A stretch of 64,000 nucleotides of DNA from Candidatus Omnitrophota bacterium (GTDB lineage: Bacteria; Hinthialibacterota; Hinthialibacteria; Hinthialibacterales; Hinthialibacteraceae). The notes beneath the pieces are model-generated. The model searched no databases. It was not told where the DNA came from and saw only the letters and a program-made list of their open reading frames with translations. Below are positions 49,140 to 57,958 of the stretch, in pieces. The stretch lies in NCBI GenBank assembly GCA_013177805.1, contig JABLXU010000023.1, positions 1 through 64,000 on the forward strand, read 5' to 3'. The position numbers were made by a program, and so were the translations under genes. Numbering within the stretch: the first letter of the stretch is position 1; every line of letters begins with the position of its first letter.

Positions 49140-50369
49140 TTAGATTTCATCCGAAGTCCAACCGAAAACCGGGATACCGATCAGGCCGTGAATAATCACC
49201 GCGGTCCCGTAGACGGCTTCCTGGACGTTGGCGAGGTCGACATATTCGTTGACACTGTGCGCCGTCTCCTCGTTGCCCGGGCCGTACCCGATAGTGGGCA
49301 CATGAAACTCGTTCACCAGCGTGCCGCCCGCGGTGCCCATGCCCAACCGGCCCAGTTCCCATTTGCCCGGGGCCACGCGGCACCCGGCCGCGGCCAGGGC
49401 TTGACGGGAGCGGTCGAGCAACGGATGGAAGGGATCCGTCGCCCAGGCATGGCACACATGGCGGACCACCCGTGTCTGGCCGGTGTACATGGTCTGTGTT
49501 TCCTGCCGCACCGCCACGTCGACCGCCACGCCGCCGGCCCCCTGGGCCGCCATCAAGGCGTTACGCTTGATCTGCCCCATGACCTCTTCGACCGGTTCCG
49601 AGGCATACAGCCGCCGCTCCATCTGGATGGTCATGCGCCGGATGCCGTTGTGCTCCTCGACTTCCGGCTCGCGCATCGCCACGTCCTTGCAGGCCTTTTT
49701 CATCGGGGTAACGCCCCGGTTCTGGGCCGCGTCCTCGAGAATGGCCCGCGCCGCGTCTTCCACCTTGAAGGGATTGCGCCCCTGGATCTGGATCTCCAGT
49801 TCCAACCACCCGTCATGGCCGTAGTACAACCCCAGGCCGGTCGGTTCGCCCAGGATCGCGTAATCCGGTTTCAGCTCTAATGAAGGGAGGGTATGCTCGA
49901 GCAGTCCCCGCACCCCCACGCCGCGGCCGTTCTGCTCGGCCACCGTGGCGGCGATCACCAGGTTGCCCCGCAACGGCAGCAAGCTGCGTTTCAGGAGAGC
50001 TCCCGCGTACAGCTGGGCCGCCAGGCCGCTCTTGCAATCCGAAGCGCCCACGCCGTACAACCGGCCGTTTTCGATCCGCCCGCTGTAGGGGGATTCCTTC
50101 CAGGCCGTTCCGTCGCCCGGGTCCACGGTGTCCATGTGGCTGTTGAGCAGCACGGTGGGAAGCGATTCGTTGCCGTAGAGCAGAGCCACCACGTTGCCCC
50201 ATTCGTCGCGGACGAGCTTGTCGAATCCGATGGCCTTCATTTCCTGCATGATCCGGTCCGCGATGCGTTCCTCGTTCCGGCTGACGCTGGGAATCCGCAC
50301 CAGCTCCTGGGCAAAGTTCGTTACCTTGGGCTGCATCCCGCGGTGTATATCGCGTAGCATCTTGTACAT
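49140..50369 (-). CDS. YgeY-like M20 family metallohydrolase
   Basis: The start at 50369 has AGGAGG 7 bases upstream and gives 409 residues; the longer open frame would start inside the promoter. M20/ArgE motifs are VRIPSVSRNEE, VLLNSHMDTVDPGD, WKESPYSGRIENGRLYGVGASDCKSGLAA, LGEPTGL, GTAGGTLVNEFHVPTIGYGPG and ETAHSVNEYV. The usual catalytic-plus-metal Glu-Glu pair reads AEQNGRG, so the second Glu is Gln. The text around YGVGASDCKSG resembles YgeY-type hydrolases of nitrogen or purine catabolism. It would cleave a carboxamide or peptide bond. It is first in the acetate-kinase operon. Confidence 0.82.
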   Translation of the reverse strand: MYKMLRDIHRGMQPKVTNFAQELVRIPSVSRNEERIADRIMQEMKAIGFDKLVRDEWGNVVALLYGNESLPTVLLNSHMDTVDPGDGTAWKESPYSGRIENGRLYGVGASDCKSGLAAQLYAGALLKRSLLPLRGNLVIAATVAEQNGRGVGVRGLLEHTLPSLELKPDYAILGEPTGLGLYYGHDGWLELEIQIQGRNPFKVEDAARAILEDAAQNRGVTPMKKACKDVAMREPEVEEHNGIRRMTIQMERRLYASEPVEEVMGQIKRNALMAAQGAGGVAVDVAVRQETQTMYTGQTRVVRHVCHAWATDPFHPLLDRSRQALAAAGCRVAPGKWELGRLGMGTAGGTLVNEFHVPTIGYGPGNEETAHSVNEYVDLANVQEAVYGTAVIIHGLIGIPVFGWTSDEI

Positions 50370-50421
50370 GAGAGTCCTCCTGGACTGGGATAGTTCTGAT
50401 TTGAATCCGCGTGTTCCCGAG

Positions 50422-50437
50422 CGCAAAGGCAGTACCA
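50422..50437 (-). promoter_or_regulatory. Sigma54 (-24/-12) promoter of the M20-ackA operon
   Basis: The minus-strand sequence TGGTACTGCCTTTGCG (50437-50422) matches the sigma54 consensus TGGCAC-N5-TTGCA. The invariant GG and GC are exactly 10 bases apart. Transcription would start near 50410, giving a leader of ~40 bases to the ATG at 50369. The divergent sigma54 activator makes this assignment more likely. Confidence 0.75.
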
Positions 50438-50466
50438 ACTTTTCAGGGAGTTTCTAACCATACTAG

Positions 50467-50490
50467 AACCAGATAGATGCGCTATCGGTT
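50467..50490. promoter_or_regulatory. Inverted repeat, candidate activator-binding site
   Basis: AACC-A-GATAG-ATGCG-CTATC-GGTT forms an inverted repeat with one unpaired base on the left arm. It is centred ~70 bases upstream of the predicted sigma54 start and between it and the regulator gene. Confidence 0.45.
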
Positions 50491-50558
50491 GGCATTCGGC
50501 GGTCCAAGAGGTATATTTCATAATGAAGTAGTAACCTTTCATTTTGAAGGAGCCGGAC

Positions 50559-52235
50559 ATGAAAGCGGCCGATCTGAAACTGAATGAGTTGATCGATTTG
50601 TCCGAAGGCAACTTGAACCTGCACGGCCGGCGGCTGTTCATCAACGATCTGCACGCCGCCGCCCAGTTGCGCAAGGACCTGCTCGAGATGCTGGGTCTCG
50701 AAGACACCCGGCGCATCCTCACCCGCTACGGGTATTTCTGGGGCCAGGCCGACGCCGCCGCCATGAACCGCATCTTCCAATGGGACAACCGGGAGGAATG
50801 GCTCCGCGCGGGCGCCCGCCTGCATACCCTCCAGGGCCTCGCCAACACGGCCATCAAATCCATCCGGATCGACGACGCCTCCGGATCCTGCCAGATCGAA
50901 GTCACCTGGCGTAACTCGGGCGAGGCGGAAGAGTACTTGTCCGAACTCGGCCTCTCTGGCCACCCCGTCTGTTGGATCCTGACCGGCTACGCCAGCGGCT
51001 ACACCTCGTACTGCCTGGGGCAGGAAATCTACTTCGTCGAGACCAAGTGCCGGGCGGAATCGGGCCGGATTTGCGCGGGCGTGGGCAAGGATTTGAATTC
51101 CTGGGGGGAAAACGAAAGGTCCCACCTGACCTATTTCGAAAGCCGGGACATCCACGGCAAAATCCAGCAACTGACCAGCGAGCTGCGCAAGAAGCAGCGC
51201 GAAATCGCTCAACACAAAAAACTCATCGACCAGCTGTCCAAATCCGCCCCCCCGTTCGTCGAAGTGCACAGCGATACCTTCCGCCAGGTCATCGAGATGG
51301 CCAGCCATATCGCCCCCTTCGACACCTCCGTGCTGATCACCGGGGCCAGCGGCACGGGCAAGGAAGTCATGGCCCGCTACATTCACCAGCGGTCCCGCCG
51401 CGCCCAGTATCCCTTCGTCGGAGTCAACTGCGGCGCCTTGCCCGAAACCTTGTTGGAGAGCGAGCTGTTCGGCCACAAGGCCGGTTCCTTCACCGGTGCC
51501 ATTCACGACCGCGTGGGGCTATTCGAGCAAGCCAACAAGGGCACTTTGTTTCTGGACGAAATCGGCGACATCTCGCCTGCCATGCAGCTTAAACTCCTGC
51601 GCGTGCTGCAGGAACGCGAAATCATGCGCGTGGGGGAAAGCAAGGTCCGGAAAATCGATGTCCGGGTCATGGCCGCCACCAACAAGAACCTCAAAAAAGC
51701 CATCAAGAACGGCCAGTTCCGGGAAGATCTCTATTACCGCCTGGGCGTCATTGAAATCGAAATCCCCCCGCTCGCGCAGCGCAAGGAGGACATCCTGCCC
51801 CTCTCCCGGTATTTCGTGAACCAATTTGCCAAAAAGTTCAATCTGCCCAACCTGCGCCTCGACGCCACCTGTCTCGATTACTTGCAATCCTATTCCTGGC
51901 CCGGGAACGTGCGCGAATTGGAAAACGCCATCGAGCGCGCCGCCGTGCTTTCCAAGGACGGCTGGATCCGCCCCGAACACCTGCCCCCCAGCATTCTCCA
52001 CGCGGGCACGGTCCCCCGCCGGACTCTCGATCCGTTGAATTGCACCCTGGCCCAGGTGGAGGAAGAGCACATCCGCACGGTGCTGGACTTGGTAAACGGC
52101 AACCGCACCAAGGCCGCCCAGGTGTTGGGGATCAGCCCGGCCACCCTCTGGCGCAAGCTGAAACAAGTCGCACCGGTTCCAGCAAATAGGCGGAGTGAGA
52201 GTCAACCACTTCCCGGATCCACAAACGGATTTTAA
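50559..52235 (+). CDS. Sigma54-dependent activator with XylR_N and V4R sensory domains
   Basis: The ATG at 50559 has AAGGAG 7 bases upstream and gives 558 residues. N-terminal sensing region: LHGRRLFINDLHAAAQLRKD and EDTRRILTRYGYFWGQADA (XylR_N type), then V4R with EAEEYLSELG, GYTSYCLGQEIYFVETKCRAESGRICAGVG. A coiled linker follows. The AAA+ domain has Walker A GASGTGKE (~262), the sigma54 contact loop GSFTGA (~308), Walker B LFLDEIGD and FREDLYYRL. A Fis-type HTH lies near 505-545 (VNGNRTKAAQVLGISPATLWRKL). V4R proteins often bind small aromatic or lipid ligands. It faces the M20-ackA operon and is its likely activator. Confidence 0.92.
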   Translation: MKAADLKLNELIDLSEGNLNLHGRRLFINDLHAAAQLRKDLLEMLGLEDTRRILTRYGYFWGQADAAAMNRIFQWDNREEWLRAGARLHTLQGLANTAIKSIRIDDASGSCQIEVTWRNSGEAEEYLSELGLSGHPVCWILTGYASGYTSYCLGQEIYFVETKCRAESGRICAGVGKDLNSWGENERSHLTYFESRDIHGKIQQLTSELRKKQREIAQHKKLIDQLSKSAPPFVEVHSDTFRQVIEMASHIAPFDTSVLITGASGTGKEVMARYIHQRSRRAQYPFVGVNCGALPETLLESELFGHKAGSFTGAIHDRVGLFEQANKGTLFLDEIGDISPAMQLKLLRVLQEREIMRVGESKVRKIDVRVMAATNKNLKKAIKNGQFREDLYYRLGVIEIEIPPLAQRKEDILPLSRYFVNQFAKKFNLPNLRLDATCLDYLQSYSWPGNVRELENAIERAAVLSKDGWIRPEHLPPSILHAGTVPRRTLDPLNCTLAQVEEEHIRTVLDLVNGNRTKAAQVLGISPATLWRKLKQVAPVPANRRSESQPLPGSTNGF

Positions 52236-52278
52236 AATCCGCTTCGTTCTCCCGAAGTGGAAATCATGGAGGCATGCG

Positions 52279-54198
52279 ATGAACGAAACCGCCAGTGTTC
52301 AATCCCCCCGAAAAGAACGGTTCCAGGCCGAAGTCGCCCAGGTCCTGGATATCGTCGTTCATTCCCTCTACACGCACCGGGAAATCTTCGTGCGCGAACT
52401 GATCTCCAACGCCGCCGACGCGCTGGAAAAAATCCGTTACGAAAAAGTCCAGAATGAAACCATCGCCGACCCGGAAGCTCCCTTGGAAATCCGCATCGAG
52501 GTGGATGAGAAAAACCACCGTCTCACCTTCACCGATACCGGCATCGGCATGACCGGTGAAGAAATCCGGCATAACCTGGGCACCATCGCCCACTCGGGCA
52601 CCCGCGAATTTCTGCACCGCGCGCGGGAAGCGCCCGGTCAGGAAGTGCAACTCATCGGGCAGTTCGGTGTCGGCTTCTATTCCGCTTTCATGGTGTCCCG
52701 CGAGATCACCGTGCGTTCGCGCTCCTTCCGGCCTGACGCGCAAGGCGTGGAGTGGAAATCGGACGGGGGCGGGGAATACACCGTCGCGCCGATGGAGGGA
52801 CTCCGCCGCGGAACGCAAATCATTTTGGACCTGCGGGACGACGCGCACGAATTCGCTTCGGCCGCCACCGTGAAAGAGATTGTGAAAAAATACTCCAATT
52901 TCGTCCCCTTCCCGATTTGGATCAACAGCGAACGGGTCAACACCATCCAAGCCCTCTGGACCCGGAACAAGTCTGAAATCAAGGAGGAAGAGTACAACGA
53001 GTTCTACAAGTTCATCGCCAACGCCATCGACGAACCCTTCTACCGCTTGCATTTCTCGCTTGACGCCCCATTGCAGGCCCACGCCCTGCTCTTCGTGCCC
53101 AAAGACAACCTCGAGCAATACGGCTTCGGCCGCCTGGAGCCCGGTGTGCATCTCTATTGCCGCAAGGTAGTCATCCAAAACCACTCGGATGTCATCCTGC
53201 CCGAATGGCTGCGTTTTCTGAAAGGCGTGGTGGACAGCGAGGATCTCCCCCTGAACATCTCGCGCGAAACCTTGCAGGACAACACGCTGGTGCGCAAACT
53301 CAGCAAGGTCATCACCACCCGCTTCCTCAAGTTCCTGCACGAGCAAATCCAGGCGGACCGGGAACGTTACACCCGGTTCTGGGCGAATTTCAATCCTTTC
53401 TTCAAGGAAGCCATTCTCGGCGACCTGGCCCGCGAGTACCGTGATGATCTCATCCCCTTGTTGTTGTTCGAATCGTCCAAGCAGGACGAAGGCCAGCGCG
53501 TTTCTCTACCGGAGTACGTCAGCCGCATGCAACCCGGCCAGAAGTCGATCTATTACATCAATGGACCCACCCGGGAGGCGATCGAAGCCGGCCCGTACAT
53601 CGAGGCCTTCCGCCAAAGGAACCTGGAAGTGCTGTATGTGTATGAGTCCATCGACGACTTCGTGTTGACCACCCTCCAGGAGTATGAGGGCCACCGTTTC
53701 CAATCCGCCGACCAAGGCGAGCTGGACCTGCCGGAGGTTCCCGCCGCCCGGGAGGATCTTCCTCCCGCCGAAGACCGCCTCACCCGGGATGAAGTGGATT
53801 CGCTGGCGGGCTACATGAAAAAAGTCCTCGGGCATCGCGTGGACGCGGTGCGCGCCTCCAAACGCCTGGTGGACAGCCCGGTGATGATCGTGCACATGAA
53901 TTCCCCCATGACCGGCGCCATGCAGCGGGTGATGGAAAGCGTGAACAAAGATTTCGTCAACATGGCCAAAAGGTCGCTGGAATTTAATCCCAATCACCCC
54001 ATCCTGATCCACCTGGCCCGCCGTCTGACCCGGGAAAAGGATTCGGAACTGCTGAAATTGGCCGTCGAACAACTTTATGACAACGCCTTGGCCGGCGCGG
54101 GAATGCTGAAAGATCCCCGCGCCATGGTGCACCGCAACTACGCCCTCCTGGAGCAGGCGCTGAAGGTGAATGCCGTGACCCCGGGGACCTCTTCATGA
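52279..54198 (+). CDS. htpG: Chaperone HtpG (Hsp90)
   Basis: The ATG at 52279 has GGAGG 7 bases upstream and gives 639 residues. The GHKL ATPase region shows ELISNAADALEKIRYE, FTDTGIGMTGEEI, LGTIAHSGTREFL, GQFGVGFYSAFMVS and GTQIILDLRDDA. The middle domain has GVVDSEDLPLNISRETLQ, and the C-terminal dimerisation region follows. It helps fold client proteins in the cytoplasm using ATP. The length is normal. Its stop overlaps the thiD start by ATGA. It follows the sigma54 activator gene by ~44 bases, but the two need not share regulation. Confidence 0.95.
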   Translation: MNETASVQSPRKERFQAEVAQVLDIVVHSLYTHREIFVRELISNAADALEKIRYEKVQNETIADPEAPLEIRIEVDEKNHRLTFTDTGIGMTGEEIRHNLGTIAHSGTREFLHRAREAPGQEVQLIGQFGVGFYSAFMVSREITVRSRSFRPDAQGVEWKSDGGGEYTVAPMEGLRRGTQIILDLRDDAHEFASAATVKEIVKKYSNFVPFPIWINSERVNTIQALWTRNKSEIKEEEYNEFYKFIANAIDEPFYRLHFSLDAPLQAHALLFVPKDNLEQYGFGRLEPGVHLYCRKVVIQNHSDVILPEWLRFLKGVVDSEDLPLNISRETLQDNTLVRKLSKVITTRFLKFLHEQIQADRERYTRFWANFNPFFKEAILGDLAREYRDDLIPLLLFESSKQDEGQRVSLPEYVSRMQPGQKSIYYINGPTREAIEAGPYIEAFRQRNLEVLYVYESIDDFVLTTLQEYEGHRFQSADQGELDLPEVPAAREDLPPAEDRLTRDEVDSLAGYMKKVLGHRVDAVRASKRLVDSPVMIVHMNSPMTGAMQRVMESVNKDFVNMAKRSLEFNPNHPILIHLARRLTREKDSELLKLAVEQLYDNALAGAGMLKDPRAMVHRNYALLEQALKVNAVTPGTSS

Positions 54199-54980
54199 TC
54201 CCTATCGCGTTGACCATCGCCGGTTCGGATCCCTCGGGAGGAGCGGGTATTCAGGCGGATTTGAAAACCTTCCAGCAGCACGGCGTGTTCGGAACCAGTG
54301 CGCTCACCCTGCTCACCGTCCAAAACACCCAAGGGGTGGACGGCGTGCTGATCCTCGAACCGGATTTCGTCCGCCGCCAACTGGAAGCGGTGGTCAGCGA
54401 TATCCCTCCCCACGCCGCGAAAACCGGCGCGCTGGGCAGCGCCGCGGTCATTGAAGCTGTGGCCCGGCTGGCCCGGGATTTCACCTTTCCCCTGGTGGTC
54501 GATCCGGTCATGATCAGCAAACACGGCGCGCCGTTGATCAGCCTGAAGGCCGTCCGGACTCTTATAGAACGCCTCTTCCCTTTAGCCACGCTGGTAACAC
54601 CCAACCTGCATGAAGCCTCTCAACTGACGGGTTTTCCTGTGATGGACCGGAAGAGCATGGAAAAGGCTTTGCCCGTGATCGCGGGCATGGGACCGAGAAA
54701 CGTATTGATCAAAGGAGGACGGCTCGAGCAGGAGGGACTGGATTTACTTTGGTCGGAGGGAACAATCACCCCCTTCACGGCCCCGCATATTGAGACCCCC
54801 AATACGCATGGGACGGGTTGCGTGTTCTCGGCCGCGATCACCGCGCGCCTGGCCTTGGGAGAGAACCTGCCCGCCGCGGTTCAGGGCGCGAAGCGATTTA
54901 TCTCAGAGGCCATTCGTACCAATCCGGGATTGGGTACGGGGCAGGGTCCGGTGAACTTTCACGCGCCTGTGCCAGCATGA
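54195..54980 (+). CDS. thiD: Hydroxymethylpyrimidine/phosphomethylpyrimidine kinase
   Basis: The 261-residue enzyme shows LTIAGSDPSGGAGIQADLKTF, FGTSALTLLTVQNTQGV, KTGALGSAAVI, VVDPVMISKHGAPL, LVTPNLHEASQLTG and the DTPNTHGTGCVFSAAITARLALG-like ending with the catalytic-site GTGC motif. It phosphorylates HMP and HMP-P for thiamine synthesis. It overlaps htpG by ATGA, an unusual coupling of a chaperone and a vitamin gene. Its 3-prime end overlaps a small lipoprotein gene on the other strand by 83 bases. Confidence 0.93.
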   Translation: MIPIALTIAGSDPSGGAGIQADLKTFQQHGVFGTSALTLLTVQNTQGVDGVLILEPDFVRRQLEAVVSDIPPHAAKTGALGSAAVIEAVARLARDFTFPLVVDPVMISKHGAPLISLKAVRTLIERLFPLATLVTPNLHEASQLTGFPVMDRKSMEKALPVIAGMGPRNVLIKGGRLEQEGLDLLWSEGTITPFTAPHIETPNTHGTGCVFSAAITARLALGENLPAAVQGAKRFISEAIRTNPGLGTGQGPVNFHAPVPA

Positions 54981-55188
54981 CTGGAGAACCGCGCCTGAGG
55001 TCACCCAAAAACACTCCGGTTCCCGGCCGGTAAACCACCAGGCCGGACGCCTCGCTTTCGGGAGGCCCCTCCCGGTTATCCTGAATCAGCATCAAGAGCG
55101 CGGGATCGAAGGGAATATAGATCTGCGTGCAGGAGCTGAGCACCAAAACGGCCATCAGAAGTAGTACCACGAATGCCTGATTGATCAT
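54898..55188 (-). CDS. Small lipoprotein, overlapping thiD antisense
   Basis: The 96-residue frame has a lipoprotein signal (MINQAFVVLLLMAVLVLSSC) with lipobox LSSC and the modified Cys at residue 20. GAGGCGG precedes the ATG. The mature part is short, Pro-rich and not recognised. The last 83 bases lie in the 3-prime end of thiD on the opposite strand. The signal peptide and ribosome-binding site make it more likely than a chance frame, but the overlap lowers confidence. Confidence 0.45.
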   Translation of the reverse strand: MINQAFVVLLLMAVLVLSSCTQIYIPFDPALLMLIQDNREGPPESEASGLVVYRPGTGVFLGDLRRGSPVMLAQARESSPDPAPYPIPDWYEWPLR

Positions 55189-55276
55189 CGCACCGCCTCG
55201 GCCTAGAGGCCGGCTGTCATCAATACATCACAGAATAGTGAAATCCTACATCCAAATGATAGCCTGTTTTAGGAAA

Positions 55277-55293
55277 CCCGTCAGCCTGACGGG
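55277..55293. other. Hairpin CCCGTCA-GCC-TGACGGG upstream of the Gfo/DUF6807/SDR operon
   Basis: A perfect 7-bp stem with a 3-base loop, flanked by GGAAA and TTTCC that could extend the pairing. It lacks a strong T run on either side, so it may be a regulatory structure or a repeat rather than a terminator. Confidence 0.4.
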
Positions 55294-55395
55294 CTGTTTC
55301 CACTATCCACTTCCACCCGGTTTATAGTATCCTCGTCAAAAAGCATGAGGAAATTATTTCACCCGCCGCATCTTATTTGATCATGAGGATTCACT

Positions 55396-56745
55396 ATGAA
55401 AAAAATAACCCGCCGTACTTTTTTGGGAAATTCCGCCAAAACGGGAATCGCCGCCAGCGGCATGATGACCCTGGCCACGTCTTCAAGAGTCCGTGGCGCC
55501 AATGACCAAATCGTCGTCGGCGTGATGGGCGCAGGCGGGCGTGGCAGCTGGCTGTCACGCGCCTTCGCCCGCATGCCCAACGTGGTAGTGGCGTATTTGT
55601 GTGATCCCGACGCACGCCGCTTGGACCGCCCGGCTCAGCAAATCGAAGAGGAGCGCCAACCCCGTCCTAAAACCACCCAGGATTTCCGCGTAATGCTCGC
55701 GGATCCCCACGTGGACGCGGTCGTCAACGCCACACCCGACCATTGGCACGCCCTAGGAACCATCCTGGCCTGCCAGGCGGGCAAACACGTGTATTGCGAA
55801 AAACCCGCCTCCCATAGCTTATGGGAAGGCCGCAAGATGGTGGAAGCGGCACGCAAATACAACCGCGTGGTCCAGTTGGGAACCCAAACCCGCAGCGCCC
55901 CGTACGCCCAACACGCCGTGGAGCGTCTCGCCGCAGGCGAGTTGGGCGAAATCCATTACATTAAGGTTTTCAACATGAAAACCCGCCCCGAACTCGTTCC
56001 TCAGCCGGACGGACCGGTCCCCGAGGGTCTCAATTACGACCTCTGGCTTGGCCCCGCTCCCATGCGGCCATACAATCCCAATTTCTACGGAGGCGGCAAC
56101 TGGAATTGGAAGTGGGAATACTCCGGCGGCGACATCATCAATGATGCCGTGCATCAAATCGACCTGGCCCGGTGGCTGTCCGGCCAAGCCTCGCCGAAAT
56201 CCGTTTACGCGGTGGGGGGCATTTTCCAACTCAAGGACAACCAGGACTCGCCCGACACGCAAATCGTCACCCTGGAATTCGAAAAACTCACCATGCTGAT
56301 CCAAGTAACCCTGTGGACTCCCGCCTTGCGTAAAATTCCCCAACTCATCCGCGACAGCGACCTATTCCCCAATTGGCCGTTCTGTGCCACCCGCGTGGAG
56401 GTTTACGGGACCAAAGGCCTCATGCAATGCGGCCGGCACGGCGGCGGCTGGCAGATCTTCATCAATGAGGAGGAACCTGGCCCCTCCGAATACGGCCGCG
56501 ATCCCTCCATCGCCCATATCGAGAATTTCCTGGAGTGTATCCGTACGGGACAGCGGCCCAACGCGGACATCGAGGAAGGCCATCTTTCCACTTCGCTTTG
56601 CCATCTCGCCAACATTTCTTACCGTGTGGGCGGTGAAAAACTGCTCTTCGATGCCACGGCCGAGCGGTTTATCAACAACGGCAACGCCAACCAACTGTTG
56701 AAGCGCACGTACCGTCACCCCTGGGTGGTTCCGGAGGTGGTGTGA
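55396..56745 (+). CDS. Tat-exported Gfo/Idh/MocA family oxidoreductase
   Basis: The 449-residue protein starts at the ATG with GAGGAT upstream and carries the twin-arginine motif ITRRTFLGNS at residues 4-13. The NAD-binding part has GVMGAGGRGSWLSRAF, YLCDPDARR, VVNATPDHWHALG and CEKPASHSLWEGR. The C-terminal domain shows FYGGGNWNWKWEYSGGDIINDAVHQIDLARW. It is the third such enzyme in the window and differs most. It overlaps the DUF6807 gene by ATGA. Its substrate is probably a sugar or glycoside, with the DUF6807 and SDR products acting in the same pathway. Confidence 0.88.
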   Translation: MKKITRRTFLGNSAKTGIAASGMMTLATSSRVRGANDQIVVGVMGAGGRGSWLSRAFARMPNVVVAYLCDPDARRLDRPAQQIEEERQPRPKTTQDFRVMLADPHVDAVVNATPDHWHALGTILACQAGKHVYCEKPASHSLWEGRKMVEAARKYNRVVQLGTQTRSAPYAQHAVERLAAGELGEIHYIKVFNMKTRPELVPQPDGPVPEGLNYDLWLGPAPMRPYNPNFYGGGNWNWKWEYSGGDIINDAVHQIDLARWLSGQASPKSVYAVGGIFQLKDNQDSPDTQIVTLEFEKLTMLIQVTLWTPALRKIPQLIRDSDLFPNWPFCATRVEVYGTKGLMQCGRHGGGWQIFINEEEPGPSEYGRDPSIAHIENFLECIRTGQRPNADIEEGHLSTSLCHLANISYRVGGEKLLFDATAERFINNGNANQLLKRTYRHPWVVPEVV

Positions 56746-57929
56746 TGACCAGCCTTTTCTGTTCCCTGGTGTGGACCCTAGCCACCGCCAACGCTACCCT
56801 CGGGATCTCCAGCCTTCCCGAAAATCCGGTGGAGATCCCGGTTTGTTTTCAAGGAGCGCTGCCCGGTGCGCCATCCGGACAAGGTTTGCAGGGAACCTTG
56901 ATCTTGGACGGCCGCTCCATACCGATTCCCATACAAACCTCCCCCAGCCATCCGGACACATATTATTTCCTCCTCCCGCCTCAAGCCGTTCCACCGGAGG
57001 GGACGATAGAGCTGCCTTGCCGGCTGGCAGATTCAGCGCCTCCCGTTTTTGAATTTACGGAACGGGAAGACACTTTTCTTGACCTTCGCGAAAACGGACT
57101 GCCGGTGCTGGTTTACAACTTTGGGATGGTTACTCGCGAAGGTGTGCCGGAAGACCGTTTCCGATCCAGCTATGTCCACCCTCTTTATGGCATGGAGGGT
57201 GAAATTTTAACCGATGATTTCCCTGCCGATCATCACCACCACCGGGGGCTGTTTTGGGCCTGGCCGGGCCTGGAGGTGAATGGCAAGCCGGTGGATCTTT
57301 GGCACATGCGGGGCATCCGGCACCGGTTCGAAAAATGGCTGTACCGCGAAACCGGAGCCGTGTGCGCGTTGCTGGGCGTGCAGAACGGCTGGTATATGGG
57401 AGACACGAAAGCCGCCGAAGAGCAGGTGGAATTTACGGTCTACCGCGCGGGCCGGATTGGACGGGTGATCGACGTCGGCATCCGAATCCGGGCTATCGCT
57501 CCATCCCTCGTGCTGGCCGGCCAGGCCGATAAATCCAAGGGGTATGGGGGCCTCAATTTCCGCCTGGCCCCCGGCGCCGATCGAAAAATCACCAGCGTGG
57601 AGGGGCTATTGACCAAGGACAGCGATCAGGTGCCCATGCCTTGGGTGGATTATTCCCAGAAATACAACCAACGCGATGGGTACTCGGGCGCGTCGATCTT
57701 TGTGTCCCCCGGTCACCCCAATTTTCCTCCAGGATGGACGATCCGGTATTACGGCATCTTCGGTGTCGCCTGGCCGGGCACGCATACCGTTCATCTCACG
57801 CCGGATCATCCTAGCCCGATCGAACTGCGCTACCGTCTCTGGATTCACAAGGGCAATGGGGACGAAGGCCGGGTACGGGAAGCGTTGGAGGTTTTTCTGA
57901 ATACCAAAATCGTTCAACCTCAAAAGTAG
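56742..57929 (+). CDS. PmoA-like DUF6807 protein
   Basis: The 395-residue protein has an N-terminal signal-like segment and the diagnostic Asp-His4-Arg-Gly motif DHHHHRGLFWAWPG (near 163), then LWHMRGIRHRFEKW, PWVDYSQKYNQRDGYSGASIF, NFPPGWTIRYYGIFGVAWPG and a C-terminal ELRYRLWIHKG. DUF6807 proteins are annotated as methane-oxygenase PmoA-like, but are common next to Gfo/Idh/MocA genes in glycan utilisation loci, and no methane pathway is visible here. It overlaps the preceding gene by ATGA and the SDR follows after ~29 bases. Confidence 0.8.
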   Translation: MMTSLFCSLVWTLATANATLGISSLPENPVEIPVCFQGALPGAPSGQGLQGTLILDGRSIPIPIQTSPSHPDTYYFLLPPQAVPPEGTIELPCRLADSAPPVFEFTEREDTFLDLRENGLPVLVYNFGMVTREGVPEDRFRSSYVHPLYGMEGEILTDDFPADHHHHRGLFWAWPGLEVNGKPVDLWHMRGIRHRFEKWLYRETGAVCALLGVQNGWYMGDTKAAEEQVEFTVYRAGRIGRVIDVGIRIRAIAPSLVLAGQADKSKGYGGLNFRLAPGADRKITSVEGLLTKDSDQVPMPWVDYSQKYNQRDGYSGASIFVSPGHPNFPPGWTIRYYGIFGVAWPGTHTVHLTPDHPSPIELRYRLWIHKGNGDEGRVREALEVFLNTKIVQPQK

Positions 57930-57958
57930 AGGGATTTGCGCGTAACTTGGAGGATTTC

